DNA of 64,000 nucleotides from Billgrantia bachuensis (GCF_011742165.1 NZ_JAAQTO010000028.1:62001-126000), one strand, 5' to 3'. Positions 29,448 to 38,500 are shown, numbered from the stretch's first letter. Notes: generated by a model from the sequence alone, not told the origin. Program-made: numbers and translations.

Positions 29448-29882
29448 ATGAGCGTTCGTTCCATTCTCGGTGCCGGCCCTTCTGCCCCCCGCTTGGTGCG
29501 GGGCGTGCTGGTCCTGCTGCTGCTCGCATTGACCGTCGGCTGTGCTGGACGAGACGGTCGACAGGTCGAGCGCGCCTCGCTGCCATCCGGCTGGCATGGC
29601 GAGCAGGGGCAGGCCTCGTTCTATGCCGACCGTTACCATGGTCGGCGCACCGCCAGTGGCGAAGCCCACGACCGCAACGCGCTGACGGCGGCGCACCGCA
29701 GCTTGCCATTCGGCACCCGGGTCCGGGTGACGCGGCTGGACAACGGCCGCGAGACGGTGGTGCGCATCAACGACCGCGGGCCCTTCGTGCGCGGTCGTAT
29801 CATCGATCTCTCGCGACGTGCGGCCGAAGAACTCAACATGCTCGGGCAGGGCGTGGCGGAGGTGCGATTGTCGCCTGAGTGA
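29448..29882 (+). CDS. RlpA-like double-psi beta-barrel lipoprotein
   Basis: 144 aa from ATG 29448 (GACAGG upstream). A lipoprotein signal ends in LTVGC, with Cys at about residue 32. The rest is the double-psi beta-barrel of Rlp[64 protein letters not shown]. RlpA cleaves glycan strands that lack stem peptides at the septum. No SPOR domain is present, so this is a short form and septal targeting is not expected from that route. Confidence 0.87.
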   Translation: MSVRSILGAGPSAPRLVRGVLVLLLLALTVGCAGRDGRQVERASLPSGWHGEQGQASFYADRYHGRRTASGEAHDRNALTAAHRSLPFGTRVRVTRLDNGRETVVRINDRGPFVRGRIIDLSRRAAEELNMLGQGVAEVRLSPE

Positions 29883-29957
29883 AGCGTTCTCACCTGGCGT
29901 CTGTTTTTTCCTCTTTGGCTCCGATAGGGAAAGCAGTGGCGGGGCTCGCTATGGCGC

Positions 29958-31031
29958 TCAGCGCAGCGCCGGCACCTCGCGCTGGAATTCGCGACGCCAG
30001 CGGGCCAGCAGGGCCTCGCGCTTGAGTCGATCCAGAGTGGCCAGCAGGCCGGGACCGATCGCGATCGGGCGCAGCGCGTCGCCGACTTCGTCGCGCAGCG
30101 CATCGGCGGTGCCCGGGCCGGACAGGGCGGGGTGCATCGCCCCCAGGTGGGTCTGTTCGGCTATCACGCGCTGGCCGTCTTCGCTGAGCAGGAACTCCAT
30201 GAACAGGGCGGCCGCTTCCGGATGCGGCGCCAATCGCGGAATGAAGGCGAGGCGCTGGGTGACCAGCGCATAGTCCTCGGGTACCACCATGACCAGTTGC
30301 GGGTGGTCGGCCACCGCGTCGCGCACGTAGCTGCCGAGCAGGTTGTAGCCCAGCAGGTAGCGTCCCTCCTCGAGTCCGTCGAGCATCTCGCCGGTAGTGC
30401 CGGTGAGCACCGTGCGGGCGCGTCCCAAGGCCGAGACCAGGTCCCAGTAGCGCGGCGAGAGTCGAGACTCCTCGATGGCATAGGTATATCCTGCGCCGCT
30501 GCGTACCGGGTCATAGCTGACGATTCGGCCCGCCAAGGCGTCGGCGTGATCGCTCAACAGCTCGAGCAGGTCGCCATGACTGCGCACCTCGCCGAAGCGT
30601 TCGATCAGGTCGCGATGCACCACCATCACGATCGGTTCGAAGGTGAAGGCGAACAGTTCGCCGCGCCACTGGGCCCATGCCGGCCAGCGCCGCACCACGT
30701 CACTCTCGAGTGGCTGGGCATGGCCGTCGTTGGCGAGATGATACTGCCAGGGCATAGCGGAGGAGAGCACCACATCGGCGGCATCCGGGGCGTCCAGGAA
30801 GCGCTGGTGAAGCTCCAGGGTCGTCAGGTTGCGGTAGGTCAGCTCGATGCGTGGGTGGCTCCGGTGAAACGCTTCGAGCACGGGGCGTGCCTGAGGCAGG
30901 TCCAGGGCGGCATGGATGACCAACGGCTGGGGCGTCCCCGCCGTTGGGTCGGCAGGATAGTGCAGGGCATCCTCGGCCGTGGCGGCCAGGCTCCACAGGA
31001 CGAGAAGCCACCAGAACAGGGCACGGATCAT
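29958..31031 (-). CDS. Orphan ABC-type periplasmic binding protein next to TctDE
   Basis: 357 aa with an N-terminal signal peptide (MIRALFWWLLVLWSLAATA). The mature protein has the two-lobe binding-protein pattern of the iron/AfuA-like class: RPVLEAFHRSHPRIELTYRN, DVVLSSAM, FTFEPIVMVVHRD, and FMEFLLSEDGQRVI. No permease or ATPase gene is near, while its start overlaps the sensor kinase stop by 4 bp (ATGA). Proteins placed like this often present a ligand to the partner kinase, so a sensing role is inferred. It is the last gene of the iclR-tctD-tctE operon. Confidence 0.8.
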   Translation of the reverse strand: MIRALFWWLLVLWSLAATAEDALHYPADPTAGTPQPLVIHAALDLPQARPVLEAFHRSHPRIELTYRNLTTLELHQRFLDAPDAADVVLSSAMPWQYHLANDGHAQPLESDVVRRWPAWAQWRGELFAFTFEPIVMVVHRDLIERFGEVRSHGDLLELLSDHADALAGRIVSYDPVRSGAGYTYAIEESRLSPRYWDLVSALGRARTVLTGTTGEMLDGLEEGRYLLGYNLLGSYVRDAVADHPQLVMVVPEDYALVTQRLAFIPRLAPHPEAAALFMEFLLSEDGQRVIAEQTHLGAMHPALSGPGTADALRDEVGDALRPIAIGPGLLATLDRLKREALLARWRREFQREVPALR

Positions 31032-32401
31032 GGGCTCTCCTCGCTGAAGCGCAGACGCACGATGAGTCCGCTTTCGTTCGGGCCCTGGGTCAGCTCGAGC
31101 CGTGCGCCGTGAGCGCGGGCAATGCTGTCGACGATGGCCAGGCCTAATCCCGAGCCTTCGCCTCCCTCCTCGCCGCGGTGAAAGGGTCGCAGCACCAGCA
31201 GGCGGCGGGATTCGGGAATGCCGGGGCCGTCATCCTCGACTTCCAGCATGGGCGGCTGTGCATGGGTGCGCAGCGTGATGCGCTGGGCACCGTAGCGACA
31301 GGCGTTGTCGATCAGGTTGTTCAAGGCTTCCTGCAACTGCCAGTCGATGCCATGGACCCGGACGGGCCGTGGGGCACACTCCACGCCAAGGTCGATACCC
31401 TGGCGATGGCAGCCGGCCCAATGGTCGCGAACCGCCTGGCGCGCGAGGTCGTTGAGGTCCAGGGGCGTCAGTTCGGGGCGGTACTCGGGGTTGTCGAGCC
31501 GCGTCAGCGACAGCAACTGCATGGCCAGCCGCGCGGTACGCGCGCTGGTCGCCTGCATGGCGCTCAGGGCGTCGCGCCAGCGGGCGGGGTCGTCGTGGCG
31601 CAGGGCCAGCTCGGCTCGCGCCGAGAGCCCCGCCAGCGGGGTGCGCAGTTGATGCGAGGCGTCGCCGATGAAGCGCTCCTGGTTGGCGCGCACCCGGCGC
31701 ATGCGTGCCAGCAGTTCGTTCAGGGTCTCGCGCAGTTCGGCCAGCTCACGGGGCAGTGCCAGGTCGAGGGGTTCCAGGGTGCGTGGGTCGCGGGCACGAA
31801 TGGCGCGCCTCAGTCGCGTCAACGGTCTCAGTGCCGAGCGAATAGCCACCAGCAGGACCACGACGGCAACCAGGGCCATGGCAAGAATATAGGCGAGGTT
31901 GGCGCGCAGCAACTCATGGGTCAACGCATTGCGACCCTCGCGGCTGTGCGCCACGCGGATCTCGAAGCGCTCCCTGAGGCGCCAGTCCTCCAGTCGGGAG
32001 CGGCGCACGCCCTGGCGGAGCGTCATGCCCTGCCACTCGACGTTGCGGTAGAGCAGGGTGTCGCCATCCTCGCTGTCGCCGCGTTCGTCACCGGGCAGCT
32101 CGGCGTTGCCGGTAATGAAGTGCCCGTCTCGATCCACCAGGCTGTAGAAGACGCGTTCCTCGGCGTCGGTGGCGAGCATGTCCAGGGCTGCCGGGGGCAG
32201 GTCGAGCCACAGCCGGTCGTCCTGCCACTGGACCTGTTCGGCAATCGCCAGGCTGGCCGCCTCGAGCAGACGGTCGAAAGCGCGATCGGCGGTGTTGCGC
32301 GCGTCCACCCAGGCCTGGAACACCATCAAACCGCCAAGCGCCAGCAATGGCAGCAGCAACCAGGCCAGCAGCCTGCGATAGAGGCTGTCACCGCGTTTCA
32401 C
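31028..32401 (-). CDS. tctE: Sensor histidine kinase, TctE type
   Basis: 457 aa starting with GTG, which overlaps the response-regulator stop as GTGA. Membrane segments at about residues 11-31 and 168-190 bracket a periplasmic sensor domain. A HAMP linker, the phosphoacceptor motif GDASHQLRTPLAGLSARAE, the N box (LNNLIDNACRYG) and G boxes (VEDDGPGIPE, GSGLGLAIV) follow. TctE senses tri- or dicarboxylates in relatives and phosphorylates TctD. The divergent tctCBA operon supports this. Confidence 0.85.
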   Translation of the reverse strand: MKRGDSLYRRLLAWLLLPLLALGGLMVFQAWVDARNTADRAFDRLLEAASLAIAEQVQWQDDRLWLDLPPAALDMLATDAEERVFYSLVDRDGHFITGNAELPGDERGDSEDGDTLLYRNVEWQGMTLRQGVRRSRLEDWRLRERFEIRVAHSREGRNALTHELLRANLAYILAMALVAVVVLLVAIRSALRPLTRLRRAIRARDPRTLEPLDLALPRELAELRETLNELLARMRRVRANQERFIGDASHQLRTPLAGLSARAELALRHDDPARWRDALSAMQATSARTARLAMQLLSLTRLDNPEYRPELTPLDLNDLARQAVRDHWAGCHRQGIDLGVECAPRPVRVHGIDWQLQEALNNLIDNACRYGAQRITLRTHAQPPMLEVEDDGPGIPESRRLLVLRPFHRGEEGGEGSGLGLAIVDSIARAHGARLELTQGPNESGLIVRLRFSEESP

Positions 32402-33060
32402 GTCGCCTCCAGCAGGTAGCCGAGCCCACGCACCGTGCGCAGGGCGACGTCGCTGCCGTCCAGCCGCTTGCGCAGCCGATGCACGTAGACCTCGATGGCG
32501 TTGTCGCCCATGGCTTCGCCCTGGAAGGCTTCATCGGCCAGGCGTGCCTTGTCGACGGGCTCGCCGGCGTGACGCATCAGGCAGCCGAGCAGGCGCTGCT
32601 CTCGGGGCGGCAGGGCCAAGGTCTCGCCGGCGAGAGTGAAGCGTTGTGCCAGGCCATCGAAGTGCAGCGTCCCGACGCGCAATTCCTGGCCTCGTACTCG
32701 CCGCCTCAGCAGCGCGCGTACTCGGGCCTCGAGTTCTTCCAGCGAGAAGGGCTTGGCCAGGTAGTCGTCGGCCCCGAGGTCGAGCCCACGCACGCGATCC
32801 TCCACCGCGCCGCGGGCGGTGAGGATCAGCACCGGCGTGTCGCGGTCGTGGCGTCGCAGGGTCTCGAGCACCTCGAGCCCGCTGGCACCGGGAAGATTGA
32901 GGTCGAGCAGTATCAGCGCGTGGTCGTGCTGGGGGTTCTCCAGGTGTCGGCGCGCGGCGTCGCCCCCGGCCAGATGCGTCACCGCATAACCCTCCAGGGC
33001 GAGGGCGTCCTGGAGGGTTTCGGCCAGCAGGTGGTCGTCCTCCACGAGCAGCAGGTTCAT
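32398..33060 (-). CDS. tctD: OmpR-family response regulator, TctD type
   Basis: 220 aa. The receiver domain has the acidic pair VEDD, phosphoacceptor Asp in LILLDLNLPGASG, and LILTARGAVEDRVRGLDLGADDYLAKPF. The C-terminal winged helix ends DNAIEVYVHRLRKRLDGSDVALRTVRGLGYLL. It overlaps iclR upstream and tctE downstream by 4 bp each. It most likely activates divergent tctCBA through one of the palindromes at 33696-33788. Confidence 0.87.
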   Translation of the reverse strand: MNLLLVEDDHLLAETLQDALALEGYAVTHLAGGDAARRHLENPQHDHALILLDLNLPGASGLEVLETLRRHDRDTPVLILTARGAVEDRVRGLDLGADDYLAKPFSLEELEARVRALLRRRVRGQELRVGTLHFDGLAQRFTLAGETLALPPREQRLLGCLMRHAGEPVDKARLADEAFQGEAMGDNAIEVYVHRLRKRLDGSDVALRTVRGLGYLLEAT

Positions 33061-33659
33061 GCCATGGCCTCCACTTCGCTCACGGCCGTCAACTCGTCCC
33101 GCGCCGCTCGTAGAGCGGCCTCGCTATTTCTATCGAGGCGGCTTGCCGGGCCCGAGAGAGTCAACCAGCGCCGCGGCTCGCCGGGAACGCAGGGCAAGGC
33201 TTGCAACAGCATATCGCCGCCAGGAAGTTCAGGGCGAGGGTCTTCGCTCGCGGCGAGAGGCCACTGGCTACCCGGGCGTAGCTCATGACGCAGTGCGGCG
33301 TCGGGCAGGGCAACCAGCCGGCATTCGACCAGGCCTCCATGATTCTCGAGCAGGGCGGCGGTCTCGCCGGTTTCGGCGGCCAGTCGGTCGAGCAATGGCT
33401 GGACGCGAGTGGTCAGATGGCGGCTGGGGGGATGGCGTCGCGCCAGGCGAAGCGGCGCGCTACCCAGGCTCCAGCGCCCATCGCGGCTGCGCTGTACGTA
33501 ATCGAAACGGGCCAGCGAGCCCAGCAGGCGCAGCAGGGTGCTCTTGTAGTAGCCGGTTGCCTGGGCGAGTTCGGCCAGGGTGAAGGTTTCCTGATCGACA
33601 TCGAACGCTTCCAATACGGTCAATGCGCGCTCGACGGCCTCGACGCGATCCTGGGCCAT
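33057..33659 (-). CDS. IclR-type transcriptional regulator, short
   Basis: 200 aa from the ATG at 33659 (a further in-frame ATG at 33719 is less likely). The N-terminal winged helix is a good IclR match: ERALTVLEAFDVDQETFTLAELAQATGYYKSTLLRLLGSL. The effector domain follows but the protein is about 50 residues shorter than the usual 250 and lacks the normal C-terminal part. It heads the operon iclR-tctD-tctE-binding protein. Combining an IclR regulator with a TctDE pair suggests two inputs on carboxylate transport. Confidence 0.75.
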   Translation of the reverse strand: MAQDRVEAVERALTVLEAFDVDQETFTLAELAQATGYYKSTLLRLLGSLARFDYVQRSRDGRWSLGSAPLRLARRHPPSRHLTTRVQPLLDRLAAETGETAALLENHGGLVECRLVALPDAALRHELRPGSQWPLAASEDPRPELPGGDMLLQALPCVPGEPRRWLTLSGPASRLDRNSEAALRAARDELTAVSEVEAMA

Positions 33660-33695
33660 GCCATGGGTCTCCTGAGTCTGGAGGCATTGAACTTT

Positions 33696-33711
33696 GGTCG
33701 CAATTGCAACC
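33696..33711. promoter_or_regulatory. 16-bp palindrome upstream of the IclR gene
   Basis: GGTCGCAATTGCAACC is symmetric at 14 of 16 positions. It lies 37 bases upstream of the IclR start, where an autoregulatory operator would be expected. Confidence 0.5.
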
Positions 33712-33756
33712 CCATGCATTGACGCTGCCTGTCGGCACGCCTAGTTTCTATCCTGA

Positions 33757-33769
33757 AGAACGTTGTTCT
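33757..33769. promoter_or_regulatory. AGAAC-GTT-GTTCT palindrome in the iclR-tctC region
   Basis: Perfect 5-bp arms around three bases; it ends two bases before the next palindrome. Confidence 0.45.
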
Positions 33770-33770
33770 G

Positions 33771-33788
33771 CCTTACAGAATTGTAAGG
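33771..33788. promoter_or_regulatory. Perfect 18-bp palindrome before tctC
   Basis: CCTTACA-GAAT-TGTAAGG has 7-bp perfect arms. It lies 61 bases upstream of the tctC start, a natural activator position for TctD or the IclR protein. Confidence 0.6.
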
Positions 33789-33849
33789 TAGCCGATGGAA
33801 TACCGCAAGCCACTTTTCACAACACGCCAAGACCGGAGGGACAACAACA

Positions 33850-34836
33850 ATGTCCACGAAAACGCCACTCAAACTCATCGCCATCGCCGCTTTCACACTG
33901 AGCGCAGGCAGCGCCATGGCTTTCGAGCCACAGGGTAAAGTGGAGTGTCTCGCCCCGGCCGATCCCGGCGGCGGCTGGGATTTCACCTGCCGCAGCGTGG
34001 GCAACGTCATGGAGGAGCTGGGCCTGGTGCCGCGCAGCGTACAGACCGTGAACATGGCGGGTGCCGGCGGTGGCGTTGCCTTTGCCCATACCGTGTCCAA
34101 GCGCGCAGGTGACGAGCAATTGCTAGTTGCTGCTTCTACCGCCACCACCACCCGTCTGGCCCAGGGGCAATTTCCGGGCATGACCGCCGACATGGTCAAC
34201 TGGATCGGGGCGCTGGGTGCCGACTATGGCGTCATTGCCGTGGCCGCCGACTCCGAGTACGACGACTTGCCCGAGCTGATGGATGCGCTCAAGGAAGATA
34301 CGCGCAGCGTCAAATTCGCCGGTGGCAGCGCCAAGGGCGGCTGGGACCACCTCAAGGTCCTTATCGCGGCGGATGCTGCCGGCGTCGAGGAGCTGCCGCG
34401 CATTGCCTATCTCTCGTACAACAACGGCGGCGAGGCCATGACTCAGGTCGTGGGTGGGCACGTGGAAGCCTTCACCGGGGATATCAGCGAGGCACAGGGC
34501 TTCCTGGAATCCGGCGACCTGCGCGTGCTGGCGGTGCTGTCCGATGAACGCCTCCCGGGTGACTTCTCGGATATTCCCACCGCCAAAGAGCAGGGGATCG
34601 ATGCCGTCGGCCCCAACTGGCGTGGCTTCTACATGCCGGCGGATATCTCCGACGAGGCCAAGCAGTACTGGGTCGAGGCCATGGATACCATCTACGAGAG
34701 CCAGGAGTGGCAGGACATCATGGCGAACAACGGACTGATGCCATTCCACATGAGCGCCGGTGAATTCGAGACCTTCGTCACCGAGCAGATCGAGGACATC
34801 GAGACGCTTTCCAAGGATATCGGGCTGATTCAGTAA
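33850..34836 (+). CDS. tctC: Tricarboxylate transporter binding protein TctC (Bug family)
   Basis: 328 aa. A signal peptide (cleavage after about residue 24, SAMA) precedes a Bug-type domain: CLAPADPGGGWDFTCR, VNMAGAGGGVAFAHTV, and KFAGGSAKGGWDH. It delivers tricarboxylates or related acids to the TctAB permease. GGAGGG lies upstream. The stop overlaps the tctB start as TAATG. Its expression is expected to depend on divergent tctD-tctE. Confidence 0.93.
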   Translation: MSTKTPLKLIAIAAFTLSAGSAMAFEPQGKVECLAPADPGGGWDFTCRSVGNVMEELGLVPRSVQTVNMAGAGGGVAFAHTVSKRAGDEQLLVAASTATTTRLAQGQFPGMTADMVNWIGALGADYGVIAVAADSEYDDLPELMDALKEDTRSVKFAGGSAKGGWDHLKVLIAADAAGVEELPRIAYLSYNNGGEAMTQVVGGHVEAFTGDISEAQGFLESGDLRVLAVLSDERLPGDFSDIPTAKEQGIDAVGPNWRGFYMPADISDEAKQYWVEAMDTIYESQEWQDIMANNGLMPFHMSAGEFETFVTEQIEDIETLSKDIGLIQ

Positions 34837-35288
34837 TGACTTTCAACGACCGCATTTTCGGTGTTCTGCTGATTGCCCTGGCCGTCGCGTACGGCTGGGG
34901 CGCCAGCCAGTTTCCCGAACCGTTCGGTGGGTCCGAGGCGATCGGACCCGATACCTTTCCTACGCTGCTGGCCGTGGTCTTGGGTCTCTGCAGCCTCTAC
35001 CTGATCGTGCGGCCCGACCCGGATCATGCCTGGCCCTGGAGCCGCACCGGCGTTGAACTGGTCATCGCCGTGGTTGTGCTTGTGTTCTACGCCATGCTGC
35101 TCGAGCCGCTCGGCTTCATCATCAGCACCACGCTGGCCGTCGGCACCTTGTGCTGGCGCATGGGGGCCGAGCCGCTGCGCGCTTACCTGGTCGGGGCGGT
35201 CGCAGGCGTGGTGGTGTTCCTGCTGTTCAACTTCGCCCTCGACCTGGCACTGCCGCTGGGCCTGCTCTCGTTCTTGGAGGTGAGCTGA
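34836..35288 (+). CDS. tctB: Tripartite tricarboxylate transporter small membrane subunit TctB
   Basis: 150 aa with four hydrophobic segments, as usual. DRIFGVLLIALAVAYGWGAS and GPDTFPTLLAVVLGLCSLYLIVRP are TctB-like. It is coupled by overlap to tctC (TAATG) and tctA (TGATG). Confidence 0.92.
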   Translation: MTFNDRIFGVLLIALAVAYGWGASQFPEPFGGSEAIGPDTFPTLLAVVLGLCSLYLIVRPDPDHAWPWSRTGVELVIAVVVLVFYAMLLEPLGFIISTTLAVGTLCWRMGAEPLRAYLVGAVAGVVVFLLFNFALDLALPLGLLSFLEVS

Positions 35289-36820
35289 TGGAAACCCTGG
35301 GCTTTCTGATCGATGGCTTCGGGGTGGCACTCGCCCCGCATAACCTGATGTTCGCTCTGATGGGAGCCTTTCTCGGCACCCTGATCGGCGCGCTGCCGGG
35401 CCTGGGGCCGGCCAACGGGGTGGCGATCCTGATCCCGCTGGCCTTCTCCCTGGGGCTGGCCCCGGAAACCGCGTTGATCATGCTCACGGCGGTCTACGCC
35501 GGGGCCATGTATGGCGGGCGGATCTCCTCGATCCTCCTCAATATTCCCGGCGACGAGCCGGCTATGATGACCTGTCTCGATGGCTACCCCATGGCCCAGC
35601 AGGGCAAGGCCGCCGAAGCACTGGCGATCTCCGCCATCGCCTCCTTCATCGGCAGCCTGGTTGCCACGGTGGGGCTGATCCTGCTGGCACCGGTGCTGGC
35701 ACGCTTCGCCCTGACCTTCGGGCCGGCCGAGTACTTCGCGTTGTTCCTGCTGGCATTCGCCACCCTGGGCGGCATCACCGGCAAGAACCCCGTCAAGACG
35801 GTGGTGGCGGCCTGCCTGGGCCTGATGGTAGCCACCGTGGGGATCGACTCCACCGGCGTGCAGCGCTACACCTTCGGTACCCTGGAACTCTACGAGGGGA
35901 TCGACTTCATCATCGCCATCGTCGGCCTGTTCGCCATCTCGGAACTGCTCTTCTTCATCGAGGAGCGTGCCGGCGGCGGAAAGAAGAAGATGGTCGTCAA
36001 CAAGCTCAAGCTCAGCTGGGGCGATATCCGCAATGTTCTGCCGTCGAGCATTCGCGGCGGTATCCTGGGGTTCATCGCCGGCGTGCTGCCCGGTGCCGGG
36101 GCCTCGCTGGGCAGCTTCATCGGCTACACCCTCGAGAAAAAGGTGGTGGGCAAGAAGGGCTTCTTCGGCCAGGGCGACCCGCGCGGCGTGGCTGGCCCCG
36201 AGGCGGGCAACAATGGTGCCTCGAGCGGTGCCCTGGTGCCCATGCTGACGCTGGGCGTGCCGGGCAGCGGCACCACCGCGGTGCTGCTGGCGCTGCTGAT
36301 CTCGCTCAACATCACCCCCGGTCCGCTGATGTTCACCCAGAACGCCGACATCGTCTGGGGCGTGATCGCGGCGCTGCTGATCGGCAACTTCCTGCTGCTG
36401 ATACTCAACATCCCGCTGGTCGGGATCTTCGTCAAGCTGCTGTCGGTGCCGCCGATGTACCTGCTGCCGTGCGTGACGATGATCGCCTTCGTCGGCATCT
36501 ATTCAATCAGCAACACTACCTTCGATCTCTACTTCATGGTGGCCTTCGGTATCGCCGGCTACGTGCTGCGCAAACTTGAGATCCCGCTGGTGCCGGTCAT
36601 CCTCGGCCTGCTGCTGGGGCCGGAAATGGAGAAGAATCTAAGCCACGCCATGGACATCTCCGATGGCGACTGGACTATTTTGTGGAACAGCGGCCTGGCC
36701 ATCGGGCTGTGGGTGTTCGCCGGCGTGGGACTGATTCTGCCCTACATCGTCGGGCCTATCCTGCGGCGTCGCATGAAAGTGGACGCGGCGGCGACCGCTG
36801 GTAACCCGGAAGGCGACTGA
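35288..36820 (+). CDS. tctA: Tripartite tricarboxylate transporter large permease TctA
   Basis: 510 aa from ATG 35288, overlapping the tctB stop by one base. Ten or more membrane segments. Family motifs: GTLIGALPGLGPANGVAILIPL, GAMYGGRISSILLNIPGDE and its second-half repeat GVLPGAGASLGSFIGY and ALVPMLTLGVPGSGTTAVLL. It moves carboxylates inward using an ion gradient. The operon ends at a strong terminator. Confidence 0.95.
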   Translation: METLGFLIDGFGVALAPHNLMFALMGAFLGTLIGALPGLGPANGVAILIPLAFSLGLAPETALIMLTAVYAGAMYGGRISSILLNIPGDEPAMMTCLDGYPMAQQGKAAEALAISAIASFIGSLVATVGLILLAPVLARFALTFGPAEYFALFLLAFATLGGITGKNPVKTVVAACLGLMVATVGIDSTGVQRYTFGTLELYEGIDFIIAIVGLFAISELLFFIEERAGGGKKKMVVNKLKLSWGDIRNVLPSSIRGGILGFIAGVLPGAGASLGSFIGYTLEKKVVGKKGFFGQGDPRGVAGPEAGNNGASSGALVPMLTLGVPGSGTTAVLLALLISLNITPGPLMFTQNADIVWGVIAALLIGNFLLLILNIPLVGIFVKLLSVPPMYLLPCVTMIAFVGIYSISNTTFDLYFMVAFGIAGYVLRKLEIPLVPVILGLLLGPEMEKNLSHAMDISDGDWTILWNSGLAIGLWVFAGVGLILPYIVGPILRRRMKVDAAATAGNPEGD

Positions 36821-36841
36821 GCCGGGAGTTGCCAATCCCTC

Positions 36842-36875
36842 CATCGGGGGCGCCGAGCGATCGGCGCCCCCGATG
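36842..36875 (+). terminator. Terminator after tctA
   Basis: A perfect 15-bp stem (CATCGGGGGCGCCGA, loop GCGA, and its complement) is followed by CATTTAT. The stem is strong although the T-run is short. Confidence 0.8.
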
Positions 36876-36898
36876 CATTTATGGATGCTCGCCAAGTC

Positions 36899-37059
36899 GG
36901 TGCAGGCAGCGGGTCGTGCTGTTGCTTCGTGGTGCGCCTGCACTGGACTACTGCCCCCTGGCGGTGCGTCGAAAGCGTGACACGCGGCCGGGAAAGTCAG
37001 CTAACTATTTGAATTAAAGAAGTCTTACCCAGGAGAGAGGCGAATGGCGCATCCTTGCA
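36899..37059 (+). promoter_or_regulatory. Possible nitrogen-control region before urtA
   Basis: GGTGC half-sites start at 36899, 36931 and 36963, exactly 32 bases apart (about three helical turns). They resemble halves of the NtrC site. A -24/-12-like TGGCGC-ATCC-TTGCA is at 37045-37059 but its GG-to-GC spacing is one base short of the sigma54 rule. These are weak hints only. The remaining part of 36821-37144 has only the tctA terminator. Confidence 0.3.
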
Positions 37060-37144
37060 AAGGACCCTTGGCTGAGCCAAGCGCTGCGCGGCAGCGCTGA
37101 CATCACAACAAGCCCTTTGCTCAGCAGGGCGCAAGGAGGTTCAC

Positions 37145-38500
37145 GTGAACGCTTCCCGTCGCAACATGCCTTTCCACCCCCTGAAAACTCCGCTTCGCTT
37201 CGTTGCCGCAGCTTTGCTGTCGCTCGGCGTCGCAGCGCCGGCACTCTCACAGGACGAGCCGATCAAGGTCGGTATCCTGCACTCGCTGTCGGGCACCATG
37301 GCGATCAGCGAGTCGACCCTGAAGGACACCGTTGAAATGCTGATCGAACAGCAGAACGAGCAGGGCGGCCTGCTGGGTCGCGAGCTCGAGGCGGTGGTAG
37401 TCGATCCCGCCTCCGACTGGCCGCTGTTCGCCGAGCGCGCCCGTGAGCTGCTCGCGCAGGAGGAGGTCGATGTGATCTTCGGCAACTGGACCTCGGTATC
37501 GCGCAAGTCGGTGTTGCCGGTAGTCGAGGAACTCAACGGCCTGTTGTTCTACCCGGTGCAGTACGAGGGGGAGGAGTCCTCGGAGAACGTCTTCTATACC
37601 GGGGCGGCGCCCAACCAGCAGGCGATTCCCGCCGTCAATTATTTGCATGACGAGGTTGGTGTCGAACGCTGGGTGCTGGCCGGTACCGACTATGTCTACC
37701 CGCGTACCACCAACCGCATTCTCGAGACTTACCTCAAGGAGGAGCTCGGCGTTGCGGACGAAGACATCCTGATCAACTACACACCGTTCGGTCACTCCGA
37801 CTGGCAGAACATCGTTGCCGAGATCAAGCGCTTCGGCAGCGAGGGCAAGAAGACCGCCGTCGTATCGACCGTCAACGGCGATGCCAACGTGCCGTTCTAT
37901 CGCGAGCTGGGCAACCAGGGCATCGATGCCGCCGATATCCCGGTGGTGGCGTTCTCGGTGGGCGAGCAAGAGCTCTCCGGCATCGATACCGGGCCACTGG
38001 TAGGTCACCTGGCTGCCTGGAACTACTTCATGAGCGTCGATACCGACGCCAACTATGACTTCATCGACGCCTGGATCGAGCACACCGGTGACGAAGAGGC
38101 AGTCACCAACGATCCCATGGAAGCGCATTACATCGGCTTCAACATGTGGGCAGAGGCGGTACGCAAGGCCGGTACCACCGATGTGGATGCGGTCAAGGAA
38201 GCGATCATCGGCGTGACCGTGCCCAACCTCTCCGGTGGCTATGCGGCGATGCTGCCCAATCACCACATCACCAAGCCGGTGATGATCGGCGAGATCCAGG
38301 ACAACGGCCAGTTCGTGGTGGTGTGGGAGACTCCCTCCACCGTGGCCGGTGACGAGTGGTCCGACTTCCTGCCCGGCTCGCGCGATTTGATCGCCGACTG
38401 GCGCAAACCGATGGAGTGCGGCAATTACAACGTTCGGGAGGGCCGATGCATGGGGAGCGATGCCGAAGCCCAGGCTGAAGAGGCCCTGGCAGGAAACTGA
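37145..38500 (+). CDS. urtA: Urea ABC transporter substrate-binding protein UrtA
   Basis: 451 aa from a GTG start with AAGGAGG 6 bases upstream; the stop of any other frame rules out a nearby ATG. A signal peptide ends at about residue 36 (PALSQ). The mature protein starts IKVGILHSLSGTMAISE and contains FYPVQYEGEESSENVFYTGAAPNQQ, a UrtA hallmark. It binds urea in the periplasm and delivers it to UrtBC. First gene of urtABCDE. Confidence 0.95.
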   Translation: MNASRRNMPFHPLKTPLRFVAAALLSLGVAAPALSQDEPIKVGILHSLSGTMAISESTLKDTVEMLIEQQNEQGGLLGRELEAVVVDPASDWPLFAERARELLAQEEVDVIFGNWTSVSRKSVLPVVEELNGLLFYPVQYEGEESSENVFYTGAAPNQQAIPAVNYLHDEVGVERWVLAGTDYVYPRTTNRILETYLKEELGVADEDILINYTPFGHSDWQNIVAEIKRFGSEGKKTAVVSTVNGDANVPFYRELGNQGIDAADIPVVAFSVGEQELSGIDTGPLVGHLAAWNYFMSVDTDANYDFIDAWIEHTGDEEAVTNDPMEAHYIGFNMWAEAVRKAGTTDVDAVKEAIIGVTVPNLSGGYAAMLPNHHITKPVMIGEIQDNGQFVVVWETPSTVAGDEWSDFLPGSRDLIADWRKPMECGNYNVREGRCMGSDAEAQAEEALAGN

